DNA from: DATAPD01 sp036265385
GTDB taxonomy: Bacteria; Acidobacteriota; Terriglobia; Terriglobales; Acidobacteriaceae
NCBI GenBank assembly: GCA_036265385.1
Contig: DATAPD010000049.1
Span: 1-39,478, forward strand
Direction of reading: 5' to 3'
DNA length: 39,478 bases
Shown here: one piece after another, positions 1-8,008 of the stretch
How positions within the stretch are numbered: the stretch's first letter is position 1
How the letters are laid out: every line of letters starts with the position of its first letter
The notes under the pieces: generated by a model
The model's input: only the letters and a program-made list of their open reading frames with translations
Told to the model about the DNA's origin: nothing
Database searches by the model: none
Position numbers and translations under genes: made by a program

Positions 1-512
1 GTCAAGAACACGAACGTTTCTGGTGAGCGCAGGAAGCTCTGCCCAGTGGAGAACAATGCCAGCGGCAGATCTTGAATCTGCTTCGTCGTCACCACCGTTC
101 CGATATCCGAGGACTCAGTCTGCAACGTCGGCGCGTCCGCAGATACGGTCACAGTTTCCGTCGTATTGCCCACGTCGAGTGTGATATCAAGCGCGCTGAC
201 CGTATTAACCTGAATCAGAACGTTCGTTCGATCTGCCTTCTTGAATCCTGTAGCAGCGACACTCACGTTATAGCGACCTAGCCTCATGTCCGGCACGCGA
301 TATGCGCCAGCCGAAGAAGAGATGGCAGTGTAGGTCGTGCCCGTATCCACACCAGTGATCGTGATGGTCGCATTCGCGACCACCGCTCCAGAGTTATCGA
401 GAATCGTTCCCGCGAGCGTGCCACGGTCGGATTGCGCCATTACGATGGTGGCTGCTAAAACAACGAACAGTGCGACCGCCAGAAATCTACGAGCAGAACC
501 CTGCCAAACCAT
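1..512 (-). CDS. TonB-dependent receptor, Oar-like, N-terminal part (cut by window edge)
   Basis: Only about the first 170 codons lie in the window, read leftwards from an ATG at 512 behind a GGGGGAG ribosome site; the frame is open to base 1. A signal peptide (hydrophobic stretch near residues 10-26 ending in MAQ) is followed by a carboxypeptidase-regulatory-like fold with the phrases GTLAGTILDNSGAVVANA and GAYRVPDMRLGRYNVSVA. After that comes a plug-like stretch (TVSADAPTLQTESSDIGTVV, then QIQDLPL). This arrangement is typical of the large Oar-like outer-membrane receptors that are abundant in Acidobacteriota, which usually run to 1000 residues or more and are thought to take up or bind oligomeric substrates. 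The barrel lies outside the window, so the substrate cannot be judged. Family assignment is good; function is inferred. Confidence 0.8.
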   Translation of the reverse strand, partial: MVWQGSARRFLAVALFVVLAATIVMAQSDRGTLAGTILDNSGAVVANATITITGVDTGTTYTAISSSAGAYRVPDMRLGRYNVSVAATGFKKADRTNVLIQVNTVSALDITLDVGNTTETVTVSADAPTLQTESSDIGTVVTTKQIQDLPLALFSTGQSFLRSPETFVFL

Positions 513-876
513 ATTCTCCCCCGTCTTCTTGACACCCTTGTTAGCGGACTGGTCTTGCCGAAGGAACAGAACCTGCAATGCGGCGAGTCTCTCCCCGCAA
601 ATAATGTGTTTCACTCGCTAATCACTCATGGAACGGATTTGTGCCTGCAAGTCCCCACACCTGCGTTTCGCAGTGTATTCAACGTCAATAGTACAAATCT
701 ATTATTCGATTGGGTGGGCTGCCCATACTACTTCCGTATAGGTTAACTAATCAGTAACAATTGCCAAGCAATAGAAAAGAAACCCACTAGAAGCAAGTCG
801 CACGCGAACCTTCATATAGCGCACTTGCAACGAGTGTTATATTCTCCGCCGCCCAAACGGGCCTGAGGTACTTGGC
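513..876. other. Divergent intergenic region between the Oar-like gene and GH30
   Basis: This 364-base stretch holds no credible gene; the short open frames in it are low-complexity and lack ribosome sites. It must carry the promoters of the two divergent genes. A hairpin is visible at 657-676 (CTGCG, loop ttt, CGCAG, extended by ACA/TGT with one bulged base). No convincing -35/-10 pair was found by eye. Confidence 0.5.
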
Positions 877-2286
877 ATGGCGAGCGAGAGTACTCGGAGA
901 GACTTTCTAAAGATTTCTGCGGTGGGACTGGCGGCGTCCGCAAGCGCAAAACAGGTCAGTGCATTGCCACAGAACCGAACAGTGAACGTTTGGGTCACTG
1001 ACGACACGACGAAATGCTCTCCCGCCAAACCCATACAGTGGACGAACGCCGCAGCGGGAACATCCGTTCTGGTCACCCTTAAGCCGGACATACGGCGGCA
1101 ATCGATCCTCGGTTTCGGCGGCGCATTTACCGATGCCGCATGTTTCATGATGAATCGATTGTCGACCGACGCGCGAGCCAAGTTGCTGCATGAAATGTTC
1201 CATCCATCGGAAATGGCGTTGAGCGTGTGCCGCACCTGCATCGGCGCAAGCGATTATTCCACCGAGGTGTTTAGTTACGACGAAGGCGATCCCGATCCTG
1301 AGCTGGCACGTTTTTCGATCGACCACGACAAAAAGTATGTACTGCCTATTCTGCGCGAGGCTCGCGTGCTGAATCCCGACTTATTCCTGTTCTCGTCACC
1401 GTGGAGTCCTCCTGGCTGGATGAAGGCAGGTGGATCAATGTTGGGCGGATCAATGCGCAGGAGATATCTTCGCGTATACGCGGACTACTTCATCAAATTC
1501 CTGCAATCATATGCTGCAGAGGGTGCACCAGTAGGCGCGATTACTACACAAAATGAGGTCGACACAGACCAGGACGGACGCATGCCGGCATGCATCTGGC
1601 CTCAGGAATATGAGATTGAGTTCATCAAATTGCTTGGGCCGAAGATCGCAGAACAGAAGCTTCCGACCAAGATCTGGCTTCTGGACCACAATTACAACCT
1701 GTGGGGGCGCGCATCGTGCTCACTGGAAGATGTGGGCTTGCGCAAATTCTGCAACGACATCGCGTGGCACGGGTATGTTGGCCAAGCCGAGATGATAAAG
1801 AAAGTGAAAGACGAATTTCCCGACGTTGGCATGCACTGGACTGAGGGTGGGCCCGACTACACGAGCCCGGACTACTTGACCGACTGGACCCACTGGACCA
1901 AAGTTTTTTCCGAAGCGATGCACAATGGATGCGAATCGATCACGGCCTGGAATCTTGCGCTCGATGAAAAGGGAAGACCAAATATCGGACCATTCCCCTG
2001 CGGCGGAATTGTGACCATTCACTCCGAATCCCTCGAAGTGACACGCAGCGGACAGTTCTGGGCCTTGATGCATTTTTCGCGTTTTATTCATCGGGGAGCG
2101 ACATGCATGGAGTCTCAATGTGCAGACTCCGGTGTTCACCACATATTTCTCCAAAACGCGGATGGTACGAATATCGCGGTCATTGGAAATTCCGGAGAGG
2201 CTCGCTCTGTGAGCTTGCAATTGGGGAATCTAATAACCGAAGTTCCTCTTCGGAAGAATGCGATCGCGACTCTCATGTGGCACTGA
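877..2286 (+). CDS. Secreted glycoside hydrolase family 30 (glucosylceramidase-like)
   Basis: A 469-residue retaining O-glycosyl hydrolase. The ATG at 877 follows GAGG at 8-9 bases. The N-terminus is a twin-arginine signal (RRDFLK at residues 7-12, then an alanine-rich hydrophobic run), so export by the Tat system is likely. GH30 hallmarks are clear: ILGFGGAFTDA near residue 77, SPWSPPGWMK near 175, the acid/base glutamate in TTQNEVD (E227) and the nucleophile glutamate in HWTEGGPD (E323). The C-terminal 80 residues form the small beta domain that accompanies the barrel in this family. Family members cleave beta-glucosidic, beta-1,6-glucan or xylan linkages, and the subfamily cannot be fixed by eye. 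The gene stands alone, followed by cysK after 153 bases. An imperfect inverted repeat (AAGGAAGG 2306-2313, CCTTCCT 2340-2346) follows the stop but has no T-run. Confidence 0.9.
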   Translation: MASESTRRDFLKISAVGLAASASAKQVSALPQNRTVNVWVTDDTTKCSPAKPIQWTNAAAGTSVLVTLKPDIRRQSILGFGGAFTDAACFMMNRLSTDARAKLLHEMFHPSEMALSVCRTCIGASDYSTEVFSYDEGDPDPELARFSIDHDKKYVLPILREARVLNPDLFLFSSPWSPPGWMKAGGSMLGGSMRRRYLRVYADYFIKFLQSYAAEGAPVGAITTQNEVDTDQDGRMPACIWPQEYEIEFIKLLGPKIAEQKLPTKIWLLDHNYNLWGRASCSLEDVGLRKFCNDIAWHGYVGQAEMIKKVKDEFPDVGMHWTEGGPDYTSPDYLTDWTHWTKVFSEAMHNGCESITAWNLALDEKGRPNIGPFPCGGIVTIHSESLEVTRSGQFWALMHFSRFIHRGATCMESQCADSGVHHIFLQNADGTNIAVIGNSGEARSVSLQLGNLITEVPLRKNAIATLMWH

Positions 2287-2439
2287 AAACAAGTGATTTT
2301 TGCTGAAGGAAGGGTCAACACTGTTCCGATCAACTGCGTCCTTCCTCAACCTTCCTGCGTCTAAGTTCGTAGGCAGTTTGCACATGCGATAGCTGCTCTA
2401 GTAGCTTTCCTCATACACAAATCAAGGTTGGAACAGATC

Positions 2440-3405
2440 ATGAAGATTGCGAATAATGTCACGGAACTCATCGGGAACACGCCATTGGTGCGCTTGAATA
2501 AGGTCACGAAGGGTTCTGTTGCACACGTAGTTGCAAAGCTCGAGAGTCAGAATCCTGTTGGCAGCGTGAAGGACCGCATCGGCGTCAGCATGATTCTTGA
2601 GGCAGAGAAGGCCGGGAAGATCAGCCCGGACAAAACAGTACTTATCGAGCCGACGAGCGGAAACACGGGTATCGGCTTGGCATTCGTGGCAGCGGTTCGC
2701 GGCTACAAGTTGATCCTAGTCATGCCCGATACAATGAGCCTTGAGCGACGTGTTCTTCTGCTTGCCTACGGAGCTCAGATCGTCCTAACGCCGGGTCCCA
2801 AGGGAATGAAGGCTGCCATTGCTAAAGCGGAACAGATCCTCGCGAACACTCCGAACGGATACATGCTGCAGCAGTTTGATAATCCGGCAAACCCGAAGAT
2901 CCATGTCGAGACCACCGGACCCGAGATCTGGAATGACACCGATGGCAAAGTAGATTTTCTTGTATCGGGTGTAGGTACTGGTGGAACGCTGACCGGCGTA
3001 TGCCAATACATCAAGCCACGGAAGCCATCGTTCAAAGCGATTGCAGTTGAGCCGGCTGACAGCGCGATTCTTTCGGGCGGCTCGCCCTCGCCGCACAAGA
3101 TTCAAGGTATCGGAGCGGGTTTCGTTCCCGGCATCTTGCGGACGGACTACATCGACGAAGTCATTACCGTAACGAACGATGAAGCTATCTCTATGGCTCG
3201 TCGGCTACCGCTCGAGGAAGGATTATTAGTAGGAATATCGTCCGGTGCGGCTGTAGTAGCGGCGCTGAAGGTGGCAATTCGCTCTGAAAATATGGGTAAG
3301 CTGATCGTCGTTGTTTTGCCATCATTTGGCGAGCGCTACCTGACGAGTATCCTTTTTGAAAATCTTCGAAACGAGGCGCTGTCGATCCCGACTGTAACGG
3401 AATAG
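2440..3405 (+). CDS. cysK: Cysteine synthase (O-acetylserine sulfhydrylase)
   Basis: A PLP enzyme that makes cysteine from O-acetylserine and sulfide in the cytoplasm. Of 321 residues, the N-terminus ELIGNTPLVRLNKV is diagnostic. The PLP lysine sits in NPVGSVKDRIG (K44), the substrate loop is EPTSGNTGIG, and the phosphate loop is GTGGTLTGV. Length matches the family. The ATG at 2440 is preferred because the family normally begins MKIA..NVTELIG; an in-frame TTG at 2428 would add four residues. cysE starts six bases after the stop, so the two are surely co-transcribed, which fits the known CysK-CysE cysteine synthase complex. The C-terminal half (RRLPLEEGLLVGISSGA) is intact. Confidence 0.96.
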   Translation: MKIANNVTELIGNTPLVRLNKVTKGSVAHVVAKLESQNPVGSVKDRIGVSMILEAEKAGKISPDKTVLIEPTSGNTGIGLAFVAAVRGYKLILVMPDTMSLERRVLLLAYGAQIVLTPGPKGMKAAIAKAEQILANTPNGYMLQQFDNPANPKIHVETTGPEIWNDTDGKVDFLVSGVGTGGTLTGVCQYIKPRKPSFKAIAVEPADSAILSGGSPSPHKIQGIGAGFVPGILRTDYIDEVITVTNDEAISMARRLPLEEGLLVGISSGAAVVAALKVAIRSENMGKLIVVVLPSFGERYLTSILFENLRNEALSIPTVTE

Positions 3406-3411
3406 CGCATC

Positions 3412-4116
3412 ATGCATTTATTCGAGCGAATGCGGGAAGATGTCACGACCGTACTCGATCGTGACCCGGCGGCACGGTCGCGTCTTGAGGTGTATCTCTG
3501 CTATCCGGGATTGCACGCCGTTTGGTTTCATCAGATCAATCATACGCTCTGGAACCGGGGTTGGCTTTTTCTGGCACGCTGGCTCTCGGAAGTGTCGCGT
3601 TTGTTTACCGGGATTGAAATTCATCCGGGTGCCCGCATTGGACGTCGTTTATTTATCGATCACGGGTTAGGAGTTGTGATTGGCGAGACAGCGATCGTAG
3701 GAGACGACGTCACGCTGTATCAGGGTGTAACGCTGGGTGGCACTGGTAAGGAACACGGACAGAGGCATCCGACAATCGAAAGCAACGTCGTCATCGGCGG
3801 CGGTGCCAAAATTCTGGGCAATATCACGGTTGGGGAGAATTGCAGGATTGGAGCGGGTTCCGTGGTGCTAAGAAATGTGCCCCCTGAATCCACCGTTGTC
3901 GGAGTGCCCGGACACATTATCTTCCGCGAAGGGAAGCGCGTGGTGATTACCGATCCCAAGCAGATCAACGACCCATTATCGGAAGCTTTGGGTGCGGTAG
4001 CCACAGAAGTCAGCAAACTTCAGGAGCGTGTGCGCCAGCTCGAGGGATCAGGAACTACAGAAGCGCGCTCGGCCTCGTTTCAGCGAATTATGGACGACGT
4101 CGATTACCAGATCTAA
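3412..4116 (+). CDS. cysE: Serine O-acetyltransferase
   Basis: Acetylates serine with acetyl-CoA to give O-acetylserine, the substrate of the cysK product encoded six bases upstream. The 234-residue protein is of the short bacterial SAT type. A helical N-terminus (LFERMREDVTTVLDRDPAARS) is followed by a left-handed hexapeptide beta-helix. The family signature is complete: IHPGARIG, the catalytic Asp/His in FIDHGLGVVIGET, and TLYQGVTLGGTGKEHGQRHPTI. The tail after residue 200 is charged and could form a coiled coil (VATEVSKLQERVRQLEG); this is longer than the minimal C-terminal peptide that inserts into CysK. No strong ribosome site precedes the ATG, so translational coupling to cysK is likely. 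Confidence 0.96.
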   Translation: MHLFERMREDVTTVLDRDPAARSRLEVYLCYPGLHAVWFHQINHTLWNRGWLFLARWLSEVSRLFTGIEIHPGARIGRRLFIDHGLGVVIGETAIVGDDVTLYQGVTLGGTGKEHGQRHPTIESNVVIGGGAKILGNITVGENCRIGAGSVVLRNVPPESTVVGVPGHIIFREGKRVVITDPKQINDPLSEALGAVATEVSKLQERVRQLEGSGTTEARSASFQRIMDDVDYQI

Positions 4117-4172
4117 GATTCGTTTGTTCAGCAGCATCGGCCGAAACTCTGGTCTTTCCGAGTGCAAATAAG

Positions 4173-4185
4173 GCCGCTTTGCGGC
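4173..4185 (+). terminator. Weak hairpin after cysE
   Basis: GCCGC, loop ttt, GCGGC forms a short perfect hairpin in the 117-base gap between cysE and the sensor kinase gene. The T-run after it is poor (tgccaatcttt), so it may only attenuate. Direction is inferred from the flanking genes. Confidence 0.3.
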
Positions 4186-4233
4186 TGCCAATCTTTACGC
4201 TAACCTTGTGCACGGCAAGCGGGGCAGCCGATC

Positions 4234-6300
4234 ATGCGTTCCAGCCTTCTGGCGATCATTCTCACTCTTTTTCTGACAACTCTCTCGTCGTCACAAACGC
4301 GTTCATTCGCCACATTGACCCGCGCCAGCCAGGTTCGTGAACTCAGTCCGGACCAGGCTGCTCTAGGATATCCGGTTCGAATTCGCGGAGTCATAACGGG
4401 AGACGTTCCATCCCCCGATTTCTTCATACAAGACGAGAGTGCTGGAATTTACGTTGAGGGCAGTCCGTCGCCACGCTTTCCCCACGTGCTCGGCAAATTA
4501 GTCGAATTAGAAGGAATTACAGGGCCGGGAAAGTTTGCGCCTGTCATCAAAGAAACGAAATTGAGCGTGCTTGGAGAGGGCACTCTACCCCAAGCTCGTG
4601 TCCACTCATTCAGCGATCTCGCCGATGGCCAACTTGACAGTCAGTGGGTGGCAGTTCGGGGAATTGTGAGAGCGGTATCGATTGATCGGACATCCTGGCG
4701 TGAATTGACTTTGGCGATGCACGTGGCGTCTGGCGGTGGAGAGTTTAATGTTCGCATTCCAATCCCGCATGAGCAGGATTTTTCTTCGTGGATTGATAGC
4801 GAAGTACTCCTCGAGGGCGTATGCGGAAGTCTCTTCAATCAGTCACGTCAATTGATCGGAGTTCTGTTTTATGTTCCGAGGCTCAGCTTTCTCAAGATTG
4901 AAACTCCAGCTCGCGAGGAGGTGCCGTTTTCCGCGCTGCTCAGGTTCACTCCCGGAAAGGGAGGACGCCACCGCGTGCGCGTGCAAGGTACTGTAGCGTA
5001 TCAACAGCGTGGCAGTGCACTGTTCATCGAAAGTAAGGGAAAAGGTCTACGCGTGCTGACGGAGCAGGATACTCCGCTCGAAGTGGGAGACATAGTGGAT
5101 GTGTTGGGGTTTCCATCGACTGGAGAGTCCGCACCCATCCTGGTTGATGCCGTGTTTCATCGTGTCGGCAGGGGCATTGCGCCGTCGCCGATACCACTCC
5201 AAATTGAAAAGCCGTGGGAACAATTCGACGGTGCTCTTGTGGAAACCGACGCTCGGTTAATTCACAGCGAAGATCAGGCGTCGGGCCGGCGCATGATGCT
5301 TCAAAAAGGCAACTTGCTGTTTGAAGCACTGTTGCCGCTTGGTGGCGACGCTTCAGCAGCAGTGGACATTCCGATCAACAGCGAAGTTCGACTCCGAGGA
5401 GTGAGTCTCGTGCGGGGCGGCGGACTGTGGTCAGTTCCGCAGTCGATTCGTTTGCTCGTACGCAGACCAGCAGATCTGGTCGTGCTCAGCGCACCTTCAT
5501 GGTGGACGGTGCGCCACACTCTTTGGCTCCTCGGAATCACTTTTGGGAGTCTTCTAGCTCTGATTGGTCTAGTTGTCGTTCTACGTCGCCGCTTGGGCGA
5601 TCAGATGGAAGTCATCCGGCAAAAGTCTCGTACTGGTGCCGTGCTGGAAGAGCGGAACCGCATTGCACGCGAATTGCACGACACCTTGGAGCAAGAGTTA
5701 GCTGGCATCACGATGCAACTTGATTTAGCCGCGGATTGCTTTCAACAAGCTCCACGAGTCGCCAAGCAGGCCGTGGAAACGGCCCGCAACATGAGTCGGC
5801 ACAGCATGCTCGAAGCGCGTCGTTCCGTATGGGACTTACGTTGTCATTTGTTGGAAAACGGCGATCTGGTTTCGGCGTTGTCTCAGATTGTTGAGCCTCT
5901 CGCAACCCGCGATCAGACAAAAATCAGTATGAGCGTGAGTGGCGTTCCTTCGAGACTTTCCGGACACGTCGAGATGAACCTCCTCCGCATCGGGCAAGAA
6001 GCCGTGGCCAATGCAGTCAAACATGGCAAAGCCGGCAATGTGAAGATTGATCTGGTATATGAGGCTGACAAAGTTATCTTGTCCATTCGAGACGACGGAC
6101 AAGGTTTTACACCTGTGGATGGTGCTGCAAGTGGTCACTTCGGACTTCTCGATATGCGCGAGCGTGCTCAATCTATGGGAACTCACCTGAAGATTGAAAG
6201 TGCTCGGGGACAGGGCACCGAACTTGTTGTGGAAGTGCCAATGACAGATAAGTTCGTTTCGAATGATGAGCTCAAAGCCGATCTCTATACTGGTCGTTGA
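4234..6300 (+). CDS. Sensor histidine kinase with OB-fold-like periplasmic region (NarL-type, HisKA_3)
   Basis: A 688-residue membrane kinase. A signal peptide (residues 1-20) leads into about 400 periplasmic residues containing repeated OB-like segments. One is seen at GYPVRIRGVITGDVPSPDFFIQDESAGIYVEG near 49-80, another at QWVAVRGIVRAV near 135, and another at RVRVQGTVAY near 248. One membrane segment lies near residues 430-450, followed by a HisKA_3 dimerisation helix with the phospho-acceptor in IARELHDTLEQELAG (H482). The HATPase_c domain has its N box in RIGQEAVANAVKHG near 586-600 and a DDGQGF G box. The response regulator gene overlaps the last 38 bases in another frame, so the pair is translationally coupled. 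The ligand is unknown; the periplasmic architecture recurs in Acidobacteriota and Verrucomicrobia, but I know of no assigned signal. Confidence 0.9.
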   Translation: MRSSLLAIILTLFLTTLSSSQTRSFATLTRASQVRELSPDQAALGYPVRIRGVITGDVPSPDFFIQDESAGIYVEGSPSPRFPHVLGKLVELEGITGPGKFAPVIKETKLSVLGEGTLPQARVHSFSDLADGQLDSQWVAVRGIVRAVSIDRTSWRELTLAMHVASGGGEFNVRIPIPHEQDFSSWIDSEVLLEGVCGSLFNQSRQLIGVLFYVPRLSFLKIETPAREEVPFSALLRFTPGKGGRHRVRVQGTVAYQQRGSALFIESKGKGLRVLTEQDTPLEVGDIVDVLGFPSTGESAPILVDAVFHRVGRGIAPSPIPLQIEKPWEQFDGALVETDARLIHSEDQASGRRMMLQKGNLLFEALLPLGGDASAAVDIPINSEVRLRGVSLVRGGGLWSVPQSIRLLVRRPADLVVLSAPSWWTVRHTLWLLGITFGSLLALIGLVVVLRRRLGDQMEVIRQKSRTGAVLEERNRIARELHDTLEQELAGITMQLDLAADCFQQAPRVAKQAVETARNMSRHSMLEARRSVWDLRCHLLENGDLVSALSQIVEPLATRDQTKISMSVSGVPSRLSGHVEMNLLRIGQEAVANAVKHGKAGNVKIDLVYEADKVILSIRDDGQGFTPVDGAASGHFGLLDMRERAQSMGTHLKIESARGQGTELVVEVPMTDKFVSNDELKADLYTGR

Positions 6301-6892
6301 CGACCACTTCATGGTTCGGATGGGATTATCCGCGTCCCTGAATGTCGAGCCAGACATGCGAGTAGTGGCTGAGGCAGCGACCGGCGAAGCCGCAATTCAG
6401 GAATATCGAAGACACAGGCCAAGCTTGGTTCTGATGGATTTGCGTTTACCTGGAATGAACGGAGCCGAATGTGCTGCCGCGATCCTGCAAGATTTCCCCC
6501 AAGCAGCGATCCTCATATTGTCCACACACGGCGGGGAGGAAGAAATCTATCGCGCCTTGCAGGCCGGGGCACGCGGCTATGTTCTGAAAGACGTCTTGCG
6601 AGAAGAATTGTTGCGAGCCATCCGCGAGGTACATGCCGGCCGTCGCTATATCGAGCCGAGTGTGGCTGCCATCTTGGCCGAACGTGTTTCTCATCGTTCG
6701 CTCACGAGTCGGGAAATGGAAGTGCTCCGCATGGTTGCGCGGGGGCTCGGAAATAAGGAAATCGCAGCTGCGCTCAATATCGCGGAGGTCACCGTCAAAC
6801 TGCATGTAAGCCATGTGCTAGATAAGTTGAATGTCAAAGACCGCACAGAAGCGGCGACTGCGGCCATCCAACGGGGAATCATCACGCTGTGA
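6263..6892 (+). CDS. NarL/FixJ-family response regulator
   Basis: A 209-residue partner of the overlapping kinase. The receiver domain (residues 6-125) has the acidic pair VVDDH (D13, D14) and the phosphorylated aspartate in LVLMDLRLPGMNG (D59). The switch region reads ILILSTHGGEEEIYRALQAGARGYVLKD. The C-terminal LuxR helix-turn-helix (about 143-205) reads LTSREMEVLRMVARGLGNKEIA and ends in the usual recognition helix ITEV-like VTVKLHVSHVLDKL. It starts inside the kinase gene at one of two adjacent ATGs (6263 or 6266). Targets are unknown; nothing in the neighbourhood shows an obvious binding-site repeat. Confidence 0.94.
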   Translation: MMSSKPISILVVDDHFMVRMGLSASLNVEPDMRVVAEAATGEAAIQEYRRHRPSLVLMDLRLPGMNGAECAAAILQDFPQAAILILSTHGGEEEIYRALQAGARGYVLKDVLREELLRAIREVHAGRRYIEPSVAAILAERVSHRSLTSREMEVLRMVARGLGNKEIAAALNIAEVTVKLHVSHVLDKLNVKDRTEAATAAIQRGIITL

Positions 6893-7054
6893 GGCTTTAC
6901 ATCCGACGGCTTTCTTCTATTCGCTTTTCTGCTTGAGAATCTCTCCAACCATCTTGCAGGTTTGATGAACAAGCGTGTAAAAGTGGCTTTGAATATGCGT
7001 GAGTTCATTGGTTTAGCAGCCACTGACTTTGCAATTTCAATACTGAGGTGACCC

Positions 7055-7921
7055 ATGCCGTGCCGACCGGAAGCGCTCAAACAAGTACCGCTTTTTGCGC
7101 TGCTTGATGAAGAAGAAACTGCTGTGCTGGCCAGCCAGGTCGAGCTAAAAAGTTTCACCGCGCGGCAGAGAATCTACAAAATGGGCGAGCCGAGCGACCG
7201 AGCATACGTGATGGTCTCGGGACGTGTCCGCGTAACTACCGTGGACGACGATCAACAGGAGGTCGTGGTTGATGAGCCCGGCTACGGTGAATTCTTCGGA
7301 TTCGCCTCCATGCTCGAACAGACGCCCCATCAAACAACAGCGGTTGCACTGGAAGAAACCACGTGCCTCGAAGTCGACCGCCACGATATCGCCGTCTTGC
7401 TGCAGCGTAAGCCGATGGCCGGAATGGATATGCTCACAGTTTTGGGCAAACAATTCCACGCGTCACAACGTCTCGTGCGTGTGCGTGCAGCCCGTAATGC
7501 AAATGACATCATCGAGGAAGAAGCAACGTTTGGAGAGCGAGTCGCAGATTCTGTCGCTCGCTTTGGCGGTTCCTGGACATTCATCATCACCTTCGGCGTG
7601 GTGCTCATTGTCTACACAAGCTTGAATACGTTCCTGCTTACCCACAGAGCATGGGATCCTTATCCATTCATCTTGCTGAATCTGTTCTTATCGATGCTGG
7701 CCGCGATCCAGGCACCCATCATCATGATGAGTCAAAATCGACAGGACACAAAAGATCGTCTGCGTAGTGAGCTTGATTTCGATGTGAACCGCCGTGCCGC
7801 TTCGGAAATTCAGGGCTTAGCGCGAAAGCTCAATGTGCTCGGTGAAAAAGTGGTGGACCTGGAAGATGTGCTTCGTGACAACATAAACCGTGTTCCAGTT
7901 GCGCGACCACAAACAGAGTAG
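7055..7921 (+). CDS. Cyclic-nucleotide-binding domain protein with DUF1003 membrane domain
   Basis: A 288-residue two-domain protein. Residues 10-125 form a CRP-type cNMP-binding fold (FALLDEEETAVLASQVELKSF, then AYVMVSGRVRVTT and GEFFGFASMLEQTPHQTTAVALEETTCLEV). Residues 150-270 are a DUF1003 domain with FGGSWTFII opening the first membrane helix (about 174-194), then DPYPFILLNLFLSMLAAIQAPIIMMSQNRQ (second helix about 204-226). A charged helical tail follows (LARKLNVLGEKVVDLEDVL). There is no helix-turn-helix, so it is not a CRP-type regulator; it probably lets a nucleotide signal act on an inner-membrane protein of unknown function. A GAGGTG ribosome site precedes the ATG. The shared terminator at 7943-7982 ends it. 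Confidence 0.88.
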   Translation: MPCRPEALKQVPLFALLDEEETAVLASQVELKSFTARQRIYKMGEPSDRAYVMVSGRVRVTTVDDDQQEVVVDEPGYGEFFGFASMLEQTPHQTTAVALEETTCLEVDRHDIAVLLQRKPMAGMDMLTVLGKQFHASQRLVRVRAARNANDIIEEEATFGERVADSVARFGGSWTFIITFGVVLIVYTSLNTFLLTHRAWDPYPFILLNLFLSMLAAIQAPIIMMSQNRQDTKDRLRSELDFDVNRRAASEIQGLARKLNVLGEKVVDLEDVLRDNINRVPVARPQTE

Positions 7922-7942
7922 TCAATTTTTGTTTGGAAAAAG

Positions 7943-7982
7943 AAAGCCGGCCCCAGTCTCGACAGCTGGAACCGGCCTTTTC
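7943..7982. terminator. Bidirectional terminator between the cNMP/DUF1003 gene and htrA
   Basis: AAAGCCGG (7943-7950) pairs with CCGGCCTTT (7972-7980, one bulged C), and an inner CCAG/CTGG pair (7953-7956 with 7966-7969) extends the stem. The plus side ends in TTTT, and the minus side reads into a T-rich run (TTTCTTTTT). It lies between two convergent genes. Confidence 0.75.
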
Positions 7983-8008
7983 CCCGCCCGCATGGACGTT
8001 CCTAGAAC

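Noticed and set aside
837..2220. Long minus-strand frames opposite the GH30 gene
   Set aside because: They are shadows of the coding strand, lack ribosome sites and show no domain resemblance.
2306..2346. Inverted repeat AAGGAAGG/CCTTCCT after GH30 as a terminator
   Set aside because: The loop is about 26 bases and no T-run follows.
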